A stretch of DNA of 64,000 nt, taken from NCBI GenBank assembly GCA_047620505.1, contig JBLHKS010000012.1:1-64000 (forward strand). Direction: 5' to 3'. Position 1 is the stretch's first letter. Each line of letters opens with the position of its first letter. Below, one piece after another: positions 34,630 to 42,469 of this stretch. Origin of the DNA: JBLHKS01 sp047620505 (GTDB lineage: Bacteria; Verrucomicrobiota; Verrucomicrobiia; Verrucomicrobiales; DEV007). A program made the position numbers and the translations under genes. The notes beneath the pieces are model-generated. The model had not been told where the DNA came from, made no database searches, and worked only from the letters and a program-made list of their open reading frames with translations.

Positions 34630-35015
34630 TTCAAATGTTTCTCGATCGTTGCGAGCAGAGCGTCGAAATCGTATGGCTTCGCTTGAAGGTCAGTGCAGCC
34701 AGCGTCAAAAATCCGCTCGCGCTGATGAAACATGTTGTGCGCAGTCAACGCGATGATCGGCACGTCACGCGATTCATCGTTCGCCTTGATCACGCGCGTC
34801 GCACCGAGGCCGGCCTCGTTGTCGACTTCCTCGCCGGTTGCGGAAAGCGGCAGCTGCAGGTCCATCAGAATCAGGTCTGGTTTTTCCGCGCTTGCCATCG
34901 AAACGGCGTCTTCTTGATTTCCAGCCACGCAGAGGTCGTAGCCTTCATCCGTGAGCAGATCGTGGAGGATTTCCACGTTGTTAGGGTCGTCTTCGACGAC
35001 GAGGATTTTGGCCAT
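34626..35015 (-). CDS. Single-domain response regulator (CheY-like)
   Basis: 129 residues from the ATG at 35013-35015, which directly precedes AKILVVEDDPNN; an upstream in-frame start would lie in the kinase gene. Receiver residues: acidic pair D9-D10, phospho-acceptor D52 (LILMDLQLP), a T in IIALTAHN and K in QAKPYDF. There is no output domain, so it is probably a phosphate shuttle between the kinase upstream (1 base between its stop and this start) and the receiver/His-like region of the cyclase downstream (4-base overlap). Confidence 0.93.
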   Translation of the reverse strand: MAKILVVEDDPNNVEILHDLLTDEGYDLCVAGNQEDAVSMASAEKPDLILMDLQLPLSATGEEVDNEAGLGATRVIKANDESRDVPIIALTAHNMFHQRERIFDAGCTDLQAKPYDFDALLATIEKHLK

Positions 35016-35016
35016 G

Positions 35017-37365
35017 TTAGGATTCCTGGGTTGATTCAAAAAGCGTTTGCGGAATCTCCGCGACGAAGGTCGATCCCTCGCCAGGCGCGCTGTGCTCAAG
35101 GAACAAACGGCCGCCCATCAATTTACACAAACCCTCACAAATCACCAGTCCAAGCCCCGTGCCGCCCTCGTTCGCGGTCCGGCTTGTGTTGAAGCGCACA
35201 AACAGCTTTTTCTGCTCCGCCTCGCTCATGCCGCGACCGCTGTCAGCGATCCGAATCCTCGCCCAAGGCTTTCCTTCTTTGTCGAAGCTCTCGGCCGAAA
35301 TTCGAATCACGCCGTCCTTGGTGAACTTGGAGGAATTGGTGATCAGGTTAGAAAGCACCTGACGCAATCGCTGACGATCCGTCGTGATTTTGCCGAGGTT
35401 TTCATCGCACTCGATCTCAAAACGATTCGAATTCTTCTTCACGTGAAACTGCATCGATTCCTCCAAGTCCGTCAGCAGCTGCTGAACCTCGAACTCGCCA
35501 TCGTGGAGCGTCAGGCCGCCCATGATGATCTTTTGGAAATCGAGAATGTCGTCGATCAACGCTTCGAGATTAGAAGCCCCCGCGAGCGCTTTCCCAACGT
35601 AGTTCGCGCCCTTTTCATCCAGCTTCTTGCGCTTCAGGAGCTGCAGAAATCCGGAAACCGCAGTTAGCGGAGTTCGGAGTTCATGACTGACGTTAGCGAG
35701 AAACGCGTCTTTCTCTTTTCCCAGACTTTCCAGCTGCGTGTTCGCCTCTTCGAGCTCGCGCGTACGCTCTTTGACGCGGCCTTCGAGCTGCTCATGGCTG
35801 GTGACGACTTCGTCGAACAACCGCTGCGACGCCCTCGCGATGTCGCCAACTTCGTCCTTTCGTTCGGTTGGCAGATTCGCTGCGAGCTCGGCCAGCTTCT
35901 CATGGAGTTGTCCTTTTTCGGCGACGACGTGCTGAGCAGTTTCGGTCATCTGCCGGAGCGGCTTGATGAACAAAAGCGCGGCGACGAACGCAAGCGCGAG
36001 CGATCCGATTCCTAACACGATCACCCAACCGAAAAGACCGGAGCGAATTTCATGACGGATCGCGCCGATGAACTCCTCGTGAAACGCGGCGTACATCATG
36101 AGGTATTTTTTCCGGCCTTCCGAGGTTTCCAGGTAAAAATCGACAAAGGAAACATGGCAGTTTTCGCAACGGACGACGTCGTTCCAATGGAAAAGTCGTT
36201 CGTTTCCCTTCATCTGCGCGAAATCTCGGAGTTCCGTCTCAACGGCTTGAAGAAAGGTCGGCGTTTCGCTGGAAGATGAGCGCTTGAACTCAGCCGGGTC
36301 CCGAGCGAGCAGACGAACTTCCCGAACCCGATCTCCCATCCCGCCGAGGCGCCGGGCCATCGAATCGTACTTCGATTCGATCGCGTCGAGAGCCAATCGA
36401 TACGCGGTCGGCTGCTGTTTCTGGAGTTCTGTTAGTTTTTGCTGAAACGCCTCGGTTGGCTTGCCTTCGAGAAAGTAAAAATGGTTAGTTTCCTGCAACG
36501 GAATATTTTCGAGCTGCGCTAGACGCTCAACGCGCTCAAACTCCAAGAGTCCGTTTTCGGCCGCCTGCTTCTTCTCATTTTCAAGGTTCGCAGTCGCTGA
36601 CTCAAATTCCTCTCGCAAGTTGACCTGGAACATATCCGACTCGCCGAATCCTCCCTGAATCGACATGTTAGGATGGACGATAAATGGCTGGTTTCCGCCC
36701 TTCTCGTTTGAATCGACGACGAACATCAGGTGTCGCGGCGAGGTTGTGGTTTCGAGTTCCATCGCCACCGCGATGTACCGAACTGGACCGTCGTGCATCG
36801 GCGGTTGGTTGATCCGCGCGACGCCCCAAACAAGCGGCAGCCATTTTTTTGGCCACACAGTTTCGGTAGGCACGGAAACCTCCGCTTGAATCCGTTGAAC
36901 TGGCGAAATGAAAATCGAACTCCGCCCGCCTGCCTCTTCGCCGCGCTGAACCAGCCGGTTTCGGGGCTCTTCGTCCAGTCTGACGTCTCTGATAAGCGGA
37001 ATCGCTTCGTTGGGCCGGCTTGCATCGACTAACTCGAGAAGAAGATACGACGGCCACTGCTGACAGAGTTTTGAGCAAAGATCCGTCAGCTCCACCCGGC
37101 CACCATCCGGATCTCCGTAGATCAGGTCCTGGATCTTTTCATCGCTCGCGAGGCGGTCGAGGTCCTCGCGAAGGGCGCTGAATTGATCAACGATTTCCCA
37201 GGCGCGCAATTCGGCTTCATCACCGAGGTCGACGAGTTCGTGCTTCTCGATCATCTGCGCGCTGATCCCCTGAAGAATCATCGCTACGGCCAACGCCGAG
37301 ACCACCGCCATGATCATCACGAGCAGGGCGGTCTTTTCCTGAATCCCAAATTTCAGCACAGTCAT
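35017..37365 (-). CDS. Membrane sensor histidine kinase with CxxCH haem c motif
   Basis: 782 residues from the ATG at 37363-37365; an earlier in-frame start would overlap mnmA and lacks a signal anchor. Transmembrane helix 1 is at about 12-34, a large external sensor at about 35-435, helix 2 at about 438-460 (GWVIVLGIGSLALAFVAALLFI), then HAMP, coiled coil, HisKA (His561 in SHELRTPL) and HATPase (NLITNSSKF, DSGRGM, GTGLGL). In the external part a CENCH motif (residues 400-404, bases 36154-36168) would bind haem c covalently, as in DUF3365/Tll0287-type sensors. It probably senses redox state, oxygen or NO. It is followed by the response regulator gene after one base. Exact palindrome copy at 35473-35484. 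Confidence 0.88.
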   Translation of the reverse strand: MTVLKFGIQEKTALLVMIMAVVSALAVAMILQGISAQMIEKHELVDLGDEAELRAWEIVDQFSALREDLDRLASDEKIQDLIYGDPDGGRVELTDLCSKLCQQWPSYLLLELVDASRPNEAIPLIRDVRLDEEPRNRLVQRGEEAGGRSSIFISPVQRIQAEVSVPTETVWPKKWLPLVWGVARINQPPMHDGPVRYIAVAMELETTTSPRHLMFVVDSNEKGGNQPFIVHPNMSIQGGFGESDMFQVNLREEFESATANLENEKKQAAENGLLEFERVERLAQLENIPLQETNHFYFLEGKPTEAFQQKLTELQKQQPTAYRLALDAIESKYDSMARRLGGMGDRVREVRLLARDPAEFKRSSSSETPTFLQAVETELRDFAQMKGNERLFHWNDVVRCENCHVSFVDFYLETSEGRKKYLMMYAAFHEEFIGAIRHEIRSGLFGWVIVLGIGSLALAFVAALLFIKPLRQMTETAQHVVAEKGQLHEKLAELAANLPTERKDEVGDIARASQRLFDEVVTSHEQLEGRVKERTRELEEANTQLESLGKEKDAFLANVSHELRTPLTAVSGFLQLLKRKKLDEKGANYVGKALAGASNLEALIDDILDFQKIIMGGLTLHDGEFEVQQLLTDLEESMQFHVKKNSNRFEIECDENLGKITTDRQRLRQVLSNLITNSSKFTKDGVIRISAESFDKEGKPWARIRIADSGRGMSEAEQKKLFVRFNTSRTANEGGTGLGLVICEGLCKLMGGRLFLEHSAPGEGSTFVAEIPQTLFESTQES

Positions 37366-37420
37366 CGGACGCGTCTTTCCATTCGCACTATTCAATCGCC
37401 CGAGGCGCATGCAACCGGCG

Positions 37421-38533
37421 TTAGCCCGGGATTGACAGCGGATCGTCCGCGTAGATCTCGGCAAAAACGCCGCCGCCCAGCAGAACCTCGCCATCGTAAA
37501 GCGCGCAGATCTGGCCCGGCGTTAGGGCGCGTTGCGGCTTGGCCCACTCGACTCTGGCACGCGTTCGGGCTTCGCCTTCTGGAATCAGCTCGATCCCAGC
37601 AGCTGCTGAGCGGTAGCGGGGCGCGGCTTCGAGTTTTGTCCGCTCAACGATGGGTCGATTCGTGTAGCTGAGTTCGGTGACGAGGCAGGTAGTGGAAAAC
37701 AGCTTTGGCGTCTCGGGTTCATCAAAACCGACGACCAGCTCGTTGGTTTGTCCGCGCTTTTCGACGACAACGAAGGCTTTATCTTTCGTGTTCGATGGTA
37801 CGCCGATCCCGCGGCGTTGACCAAGGGTGTAAAGATGGAGACCGCGATGATCGCCGACAACTCGGCCGTCGATCGTCACGATTTCGCCGGGCCGATCAGG
37901 AACGAAGTGGCGGAGGAAATCGCTCATTTTAATCTCGCCGATGAAGCAGATTCCCTGGCTGTCTTTTTTGGTCGCGGTGGGCAGATCAAACTTCTCTGCT
38001 AGGACGCGGACCTCCGGTTTCGGGATGTCGCCGATCGGGAAGAGCGCGTGGCGAATCTGCTCCTGGCGGAGGAGAGCGAGGAAGTAAGTTTGGTCCTTGT
38101 TAGGGTCGACTCCACGCAGAATGTCGTGCGTGCCGTCTGGGTTTTTCTGGATGCGCGCGTAGTGGCCGGTGGCGATGGATTCGAAGCCCTCAGCTAACGC
38201 GTGATCGAGGAAAACGCCGAATTTCATCTCGCGATTGCACATCACGTCCGGGTTCGGCGTGACGCCGTCCTGGTATCCCTTGAGCAGGTACTCGACGACG
38301 CGTTCTTTGTAATCGCGCATCAGGTTCACGACCTGGAATTCGATTCCCAGCTTGTCCGCCACCGCGCGAGCGTCAACGATGTCCTGCTCCCACGGGCAAT
38401 GCCCAGTGATGTTCTCCTCGTTGATCCAGTTCTTCATGTACGCGCCGACAACATCGTGGCCCTGCTCCACGAGCAAGGCAGCCGCGACGCTGCTGTCGAC
38501 ACCGCCCGACATGGCTGCGAGAATTCTGGCCAT
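37421..38533 (-). CDS. mnmA: tRNA-specific 2-thiouridylase MnmA
   Basis: 370 residues, full length. The PP-loop is ILAAMSGGVDSSVAAAL. The two catalytic cysteines are present: NPDVMCNREMKFG and KDSQGICFIGEI. The C-terminal barrel has LYTLGQRRGIGVPS and the ICALYDGEVLLGGG end. It forms 2-thiouridine at the wobble position of tRNA for Glu, Gln and Lys. It lies 20 bases downstream of the peroxidase gene and 55 bases upstream of the sensor kinase. Exact palindrome copy at 37607-37618 (AAAG). Confidence 0.95.
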   Translation of the reverse strand: MARILAAMSGGVDSSVAAALLVEQGHDVVGAYMKNWINEENITGHCPWEQDIVDARAVADKLGIEFQVVNLMRDYKERVVEYLLKGYQDGVTPNPDVMCNREMKFGVFLDHALAEGFESIATGHYARIQKNPDGTHDILRGVDPNKDQTYFLALLRQEQIRHALFPIGDIPKPEVRVLAEKFDLPTATKKDSQGICFIGEIKMSDFLRHFVPDRPGEIVTIDGRVVGDHRGLHLYTLGQRRGIGVPSNTKDKAFVVVEKRGQTNELVVGFDEPETPKLFSTTCLVTELSYTNRPIVERTKLEAAPRYRSAAAGIELIPEGEARTRARVEWAKPQRALTPGQICALYDGEVLLGGGVFAEIYADDPLSIPG

Positions 38534-38553
38534 GTCAGGCGTTCAGATTCGGA

Positions 38554-39579
38554 TCAATTCAGATCCGGCTTGGGCGTGTCCGGGCCGCTTTCCGGCAAGG
38601 TCGGCTCTTTGATGTAGTCCTCGTCGACCTCGCCAGTCAGAGCGCCGAGGAAGGCGACGACGTCCTTCACCTCGCCATCGGTCAGGGTCTTGCCGAGCTG
38701 GTGCTCGGCCATCATCGAGACCAATTTTCCAAGGTCGTCGATCGACCCATCATGAAGGTAAGGACCGGTTTCCGCGATGTTGCGAAGGCTAGGAACTTTG
38801 AAGAAACCCTTCTCGGCTTCGTTGCCGGTGACTGCGGAGCGGCCTTCGTCTTTCAGGCCCGGCCACGGCTTTACGAGTCCCAGTTTTTGATAGATCAAAC
38901 CGCCCACAGCCGGACCGATATGGCAAGTCGTGCAGCCGGTCGCGAGGAACGTGGACAGACCGCGTGTTTCCTGTTCGGACAGCGCGTCGTCCTTGCCGGC
39001 GAGGTACTCGTCGAAGCGGCCAGGAGTCGAGAGTTGACGTTCAAACACGCCGATCGCCTTGGCCATGTTGTCGTAGGTGATCGCGTCTTTCGCGTCCGGA
39101 AACGCCGCTTTGAAAAGTGGCGCGTAGCCCGGGATCGACTTCAACGAATCCACGACCCACTTTTCGCTCGGCGCAGCCATTTCGCCTCCAGCGAGGACGG
39201 GGCCTTTGGCCTGAGCTTCGACGTCAGGCGCGCGGCCATCCCAGAATTGAGCGAGGTGCGCAGCTGCGTTGTAAACGGTAGGCGAGTTCCGGCCCGTGAT
39301 GTGGCCCTTGTGGCCGACGCTACCAGCTTTGCCGTCGACGCCGAACGTGTCGAGCCCATGGCAGGAATTGCAGGAGATCGCGTGGCTCTTCGAAAGCCGG
39401 GCGTCGTAAAACAGCATTCGGCCGAGATCGACCTTCGCGTCAGTGATCGGGTTTTCTGGATTTTCCCAGGCTTCAGGGAGCGTTCCGAAGACCGCCAGCT
39501 GAGCCTTGTTGATTTCCTGAGCGCCAACAGCTGCTGCGAGCGCGAGAAAAGTAGAGAGAGTGAGAAGGGTGGATTTCAT
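38554..39579 (-). CDS. Di-haem cytochrome c peroxidase (MauG/CcpA family)
   Basis: 341 residues with a signal peptide (MKSTLLTLSTFLALAAAVGAQ). Two haem motifs: SCNSCHGLDTFGVDG near residue 70 and GCTTCHIGPAVGG near residue 217. The segment HKGHITGRNSPTVYNAA and the FFKVPSLRNIAETGPYLHDGSI block are typical of bacterial CCPs. It reduces hydrogen peroxide in the periplasm using cytochrome c. It may be the first gene of a minus-strand run reaching the haem-motif sensor kinase, an intriguing neighbour given the shared haem c maturation need. Confidence 0.93.
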   Translation of the reverse strand: MKSTLLTLSTFLALAAAVGAQEINKAQLAVFGTLPEAWENPENPITDAKVDLGRMLFYDARLSKSHAISCNSCHGLDTFGVDGKAGSVGHKGHITGRNSPTVYNAAAHLAQFWDGRAPDVEAQAKGPVLAGGEMAAPSEKWVVDSLKSIPGYAPLFKAAFPDAKDAITYDNMAKAIGVFERQLSTPGRFDEYLAGKDDALSEQETRGLSTFLATGCTTCHIGPAVGGLIYQKLGLVKPWPGLKDEGRSAVTGNEAEKGFFKVPSLRNIAETGPYLHDGSIDDLGKLVSMMAEHQLGKTLTDGEVKDVVAFLGALTGEVDEDYIKEPTLPESGPDTPKPDLN

Positions 39580-39677
39580 CTTGGTGGTTGCTTGGGCAGA
39601 AAGCGCCAGAGCCGCCTGGTGGTCAAGCGGGAAACTTTACTAGCGAGCGGGTTTCCGTTAGAATTGCGGATACGATC

Positions 39678-40121
39678 ATGAAGTTCTCCTGGATTCTCCT
39701 TTCTTCCCTGATGCTGCTTGCGACGGGCTGTCTCAAGTTCGGCGAAAACATCGAAGCCTCCGGCGCAGCCTTTGATCAGGCGAAGCTCGATCAACTTTCT
39801 TCGGTGAGCGGCATCGTGTTTCCGTCAGGGACGAAGCGGCTTCACTTTTTCCATTTCACAGATGGGATGGATCCGTCGATTCGAGTGAAGGTCGAGATTC
39901 CAGCTTCGGAGGAAGCCACTTTTTTAGAGAACGCGGTTTTCGCCCATGAAAACGCTTCAGAAACATCCTTCAGTGACGGCGGAATGGCTTGGTGGAAGCC
40001 GAAAACTCTAACCAATCCGACTTCTCGCCGTCTGACTTTGGGACCAGGTAAATTCGTTTCCGTCGTTTTTGGAAAAGAGGGCGGCAAGCTGATTGCTTAC
40101 GTTTGCTGGTTTACGACCTGA
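39678..40121 (+). CDS. Putative lipoprotein of unknown function
   Basis: 147 residues from the ATG at 39678, selected because it starts a lipoprotein signal (FSWILLSSLMLLATGC, lipobox ATGC). The mature part is unrecognised: LSSVSGIVFPSGTKRLHFFHFTDGMD resembles small secreted proteins that carry a single alpha/beta domain, with a C-terminal FVSVVFGKEGGKLIAYVCWF strand pair. It is the last gene before the accessory patch; the direct repeat copy A begins 8 bases after its stop. Confidence 0.7.
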   Translation: MKFSWILLSSLMLLATGCLKFGENIEASGAAFDQAKLDQLSSVSGIVFPSGTKRLHFFHFTDGMDPSIRVKVEIPASEEATFLENAVFAHENASETSFSDGGMAWWKPKTLTNPTSRRLTLGPGKFVSVVFGKEGGKLIAYVCWFTT

Positions 40122-40128
40122 AGTCTTT

Positions 40129-40160
40129 GCCGATCAACTCCCGGCAATTGCGCGCGCTTC
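40129..40160. repeat. Direct repeat copy A (duplicated 3' end of the eda-like gene)
   Basis: 32 bases matching 41698-41729 with one mismatch (base 22, G versus T). Read on the minus strand it encodes EARAIAGS-stop, against EAREIAGS-stop at the end of the eda-like gene. Copies are in the same orientation and bound a 1.5 kb segment (40161-41697). Confidence 0.75.
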
Positions 40161-40240
40161 AGGAGATCCGGTTCTCCTTTCTACTCCGCACCATCCGCGA
40201 TATTCGTCGCCTGTGTCGCCAGCGGATTGATCGAGCGAAC

Positions 40241-40252
40241 CAGCAGCTGCCG
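40241..40252. repeat. Dispersed palindrome copy in non-coding DNA
   Basis: CAGCAGCTGCCG, one mismatch to CAGCAGCTGCTG, eight bases before the mosaic palindrome cluster. There is no gene here. Confidence 0.7.
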
Positions 40253-40259
40253 GTGCATA

Positions 40260-40477
40260 GTAGGATGGAGCTTCCGGGTCTGTTGCCCAACGCGAAAGAG
40301 GACGCGAAGTGGCACGGATTTGCAATCCGTCCGCGTCCTCGCCCGGTTCGGCTCCCCGACGGATTGCAAATCCGTGCCACGGGGAATCCGAACCGGGCGT
40401 TGGGCAACAAGCCCTTCCAGCCCGTCCCTAGCCTAGCTGGCTGGTCGAGCGCGGACGGGCTGGAAGCTCCATCCTAC
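40260..40477. repeat. Mosaic of nested palindromes (REP/BIME-like), GTAG/CTAC ends
   Basis: A 218-base cluster of perfect inverted repeats. Outer arms GTAGGATGGAGCTTCC 40260-40275 with 40462-40477; TGTTGCCCAACGC 40281-40293 with 40397-40409; 23-base arms 40309-40331 with 40358-40380 (GGCACGGATTTGCAATCCG core); GAGGACGCG 40298-40306 with 40332-40340; GCCCGGTTCGG 40341-40351 with 40388-40398; CTTCCAGCCCGTCC 40414-40427 with 40453-40466. Some pairs interlock, so alternative folds exist. It explains the otherwise gene-free stretch 40122-40530. Confidence 0.85.
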
Positions 40478-40530
40478 AATACGCGACATACAGATTAACT
40501 CGGAAATCAAAACCCGCATCCAGCGCGCTT

Positions 40531-40799
40531 CTACCACCGGATCGGCGAGATCGCCTTGTACTGTGGTGACTGCTGCCCGTACTGGCCCTTCACCGAAGTC
40601 TTCACCCCGTCGAAAACAACCTTCATACCCTCGGCCCCCTCATCTTCACCCAGATACGCCTCCTTGCGGGAGCGAATCGCGTCCGAAAAAGCCTGTCCAC
40701 ATCCGGATGACGCTCATTCAAATCGTTCACATCCGCCTGTAGCTGCTGGAGCGCCGGCAAGGCTCTTAGATGATGCCGGAAGGCTATAAATGAAAGATG
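40531..40799 (-). pseudogene. Remnant of a small hypothetical protein gene, frameshifted at a T run
   Basis: Reading leftward, one frame gives FRHHLRALPALQQLQADVND, then NERHPDVDRLF. After a run of five T's near 40690 the meaningful sequence continues in the next frame: SDAIRSRKEAYLGEDEGAEG, VVFDGVKTSVKGQYGQQSPQ, then YKAISPIRW and a stop at 40531-40533. One missing T would explain the break. The SPQYKAISPIRW-type ending looks like the C-terminus of a small protein family that occurs in several bacterial phyla; I cannot name it. No start or upstream part is found, so it is truncated as well. Confidence 0.55.
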
Positions 40800-40870
40800 G
40801 AAGCCAATTCCGAAAAATCACTGAATGATTTTGTAAATGAATTAAAATTTATGATTTTCAATTCGAGCGT

Positions 40871-41491
40871 TCATGGATCCTTTGTCATATAAAATAGTAC
40901 AGGCTCACTTGAATCTGCGATATGCCCGTCCGTATATTCAAATCGATAAACATAATAAGTCCTGCCTATTATATCGTAACCGCTTCGAGCAAAATTATGA
41001 AGTGTCAATGAAGTCGCAATCGGCTCGTTAATTGAAAAAACACCGTTCTCGTCAGTCACGATTTTCAAAGTGTAGATAGCAGGGTTTCCCTTGCCGCCTT
41101 GCCGCAATTTTTCAATGGATCCTTCATAGAAGCTGATCCTCGCTTCGATTGCGACTCCTTCTATTCCTTTGCCTCTATTCTGGTCTACCATTTTCCCAAA
41201 AAATACACATGGAGCATTCATCTCAGCCAGAAACCTAAGTTCTCCAATTTTTTGATACCAAACGTACTTCGAAACGTTTTCAGGCCGAATCGCTTCTTCA
41301 CTTTTAGTAACTACTCCATAGTAGGGGTGGCCCCCAATTTGGTCTTCCGGAGCGGCAGACAAAATATCCAAAGGCGAATCAATTTTTCGCTCCTCATTGG
41401 CATCATGTTTTTTGAAATTAACCCATACAACTCCGGAGATTGTAAGAATCGCGAGGAGACAAGCAGCTACAAAAAGATTTCTCTTTTTCAT
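40871..41491 (-). CDS. A+T-rich hypothetical exported protein
   Basis: 206 residues, not recognised. An N-terminal signal or anchor (KKRNLFVAACLLAILTISGVVWV) is followed by a region with CVFFGKMVDQNRGKGIEGVAIEARISF and IVTDENGVFSINEPIATSLTL, which looks like a carboxypeptidase-regulatory-type beta-sandwich. Base composition is markedly richer in A+T than all neighbours, and Ile/Asn/Lys/Tyr codons are frequent, which suggests recent acquisition. A good ribosome-binding site (GAAAGG, 6 bases before ATG) is partly buried in a hairpin at 41498-41516. Confidence 0.7.
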   Translation of the reverse strand: MKKRNLFVAACLLAILTISGVVWVNFKKHDANEERKIDSPLDILSAAPEDQIGGHPYYGVVTKSEEAIRPENVSKYVWYQKIGELRFLAEMNAPCVFFGKMVDQNRGKGIEGVAIEARISFYEGSIEKLRQGGKGNPAIYTLKIVTDENGVFSINEPIATSLTLHNFARSGYDIIGRTYYVYRFEYTDGHIADSSEPVLFYMTKDP

Positions 41492-41497
41492 GGTTCA

Positions 41498-41516
41498 CCT
41501 TTCGTTCTAAGAAAGG
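41498..41516 (-). promoter_or_regulatory. Hairpin containing the ribosome-binding site of the A+T-rich gene
   Basis: On the minus strand CCTTTC-ttagaac-GAAAGG forms a 6-base stem with a 7-base loop. The 3' arm GAAAGG is the Shine-Dalgarno sequence, ending 6 bases before the ATG at 41489-41491. Folding would hide it, so translation may depend on temperature, a ligand or a leader peptide; this is inference. Confidence 0.5.
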
Positions 41517-41697
41517 ATCCGGCTTTGGAAAATGGGAAGGCGCGGGCGCGGTTCGCGGATAAGACGGCTCATGTAAGGTGGTTTATCAGAAACCGAACTG
41601 ACAGGGCAAGAAAAATCTTAGAAAAATGGGGAGGGGACTGTGGACGGTGGCCGGTGGAGATTGCTTGGCTGCGGAACAAAACACAGAGCCAGCCTTC

Positions 41698-41729
41698 GCC
41701 GATCAACTCCCGGCAATTTCGCGCGCTTC
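41698..41729. repeat. Direct repeat copy B (3' end of the eda-like gene)
   Basis: Matches 40129-40160 at 31 of 32 bases. It contains the last eight codons and the stop (41703-41705) of the intact eda-like gene. The 181 bases between it and the hairpin (41517-41697) hold no recognisable gene. Confidence 0.75.
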
Positions 41730-42347
41730 GGCGGATCGCCGAGTGATCTCGGCCCAGTTCCCTGCCGAAATCAGATCTCGCGGCGCGAGCCAGGAGCCGC
41801 CAATCGCTGTTATGAGCGGTGAATCGAGATATTCCCGCATGTTTTCAGCGCTGATCCCGCCGAGCGGAATGAAGCCGAGTCCGAGATGCGCAAACGGCGC
41901 GGCGATGTTCTTCAAGTGCTTCAAGCCACCGGAACTCGATGCGGGGAAAAACTTCAGCAATCGACAGCCAAGCGCGACCGACTGATCGATATCGGTCGGC
42001 GTCATCACGCCTGGTCCGAACGGCAGCTGCTGGTTTTGTGCGTGCCGAATCACGTCCTGATTCACGCCTGGGGAAACTCCGAAATGCGCGCCCGCATCGA
42101 CGACTTCGTCCACCTGACCGATCGTCAAAACCGTCCCGATGCCAGCGAGCATCTCGGGCACGTTTTCGCGAACTTCGCGCAGCGCGTCGAGCGCGGCCGG
42201 CGTCCGCAAGGTCAGCTCCATCGCTTCGACACCGCCGTCCAGAAGCGCCTTCGCAAGCGGAACCGCGTCCTCGGCTCGATCGATCACGAGGACCGCGATG
42301 ATTTTCGTTTTGGCGATTCGTTGGCCGATTTCGGTTTCCAGTGTCAT
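41703..42347 (-). CDS. eda: KDPG/KHG aldolase
   Basis: 214 residues from the ATG at 42345-42347; upstream in-frame starts add residues unlike the family. Conserved parts: AVLVIDRAEDAVPLAKALLDGGV, the catalytic-site Glu in AMELTLRTP, GIGTVLTIGQVDEVVDAGAHFGVSPG and the Schiff-base Lys in CRLLKFFPASSSGGLKHLK. It splits 2-keto-3-deoxy-6-phosphogluconate or 4-hydroxy-2-oxoglutarate. No edd gene is adjacent. The divergent ThuA gene starts 122 bases away. Its 3' end is duplicated at 40129-40160. Palindrome variant at 42021-42032. Confidence 0.88.
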   Translation of the reverse strand: MTLETEIGQRIAKTKIIAVLVIDRAEDAVPLAKALLDGGVEAMELTLRTPAALDALREVRENVPEMLAGIGTVLTIGQVDEVVDAGAHFGVSPGVNQDVIRHAQNQQLPFGPGVMTPTDIDQSVALGCRLLKFFPASSSGGLKHLKNIAAPFAHLGLGFIPLGGISAENMREYLDSPLITAIGGSWLAPRDLISAGNWAEITRRSAEAREIAGS

Positions 42348-42469
42348 CGCTGAAGATCCTCGCGCAGCGAAAACCAATTGCAACGACTCGCAGCAGGCGG
42401 CCGTCCGGTTTCTTTCCCCGCTTGCGTTCCTGCTTGAATTCTCCAAGGTCCGACAACGTTCTGACTTAT

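Noticed and set aside
40129..40160. Direct repeat copy as part of a tRNA-gene attachment site
   Set aside because: No cloverleaf can be drawn around either copy; the repeat coincides with the 3' end of a protein gene.
41099..41746. A 215-codon plus-strand frame across the A+T-rich gene and the patch edge
   Set aside because: The minus-strand frame has a signal peptide and a ribosome-binding site; the plus frame has no start context and ends in the direct repeat.
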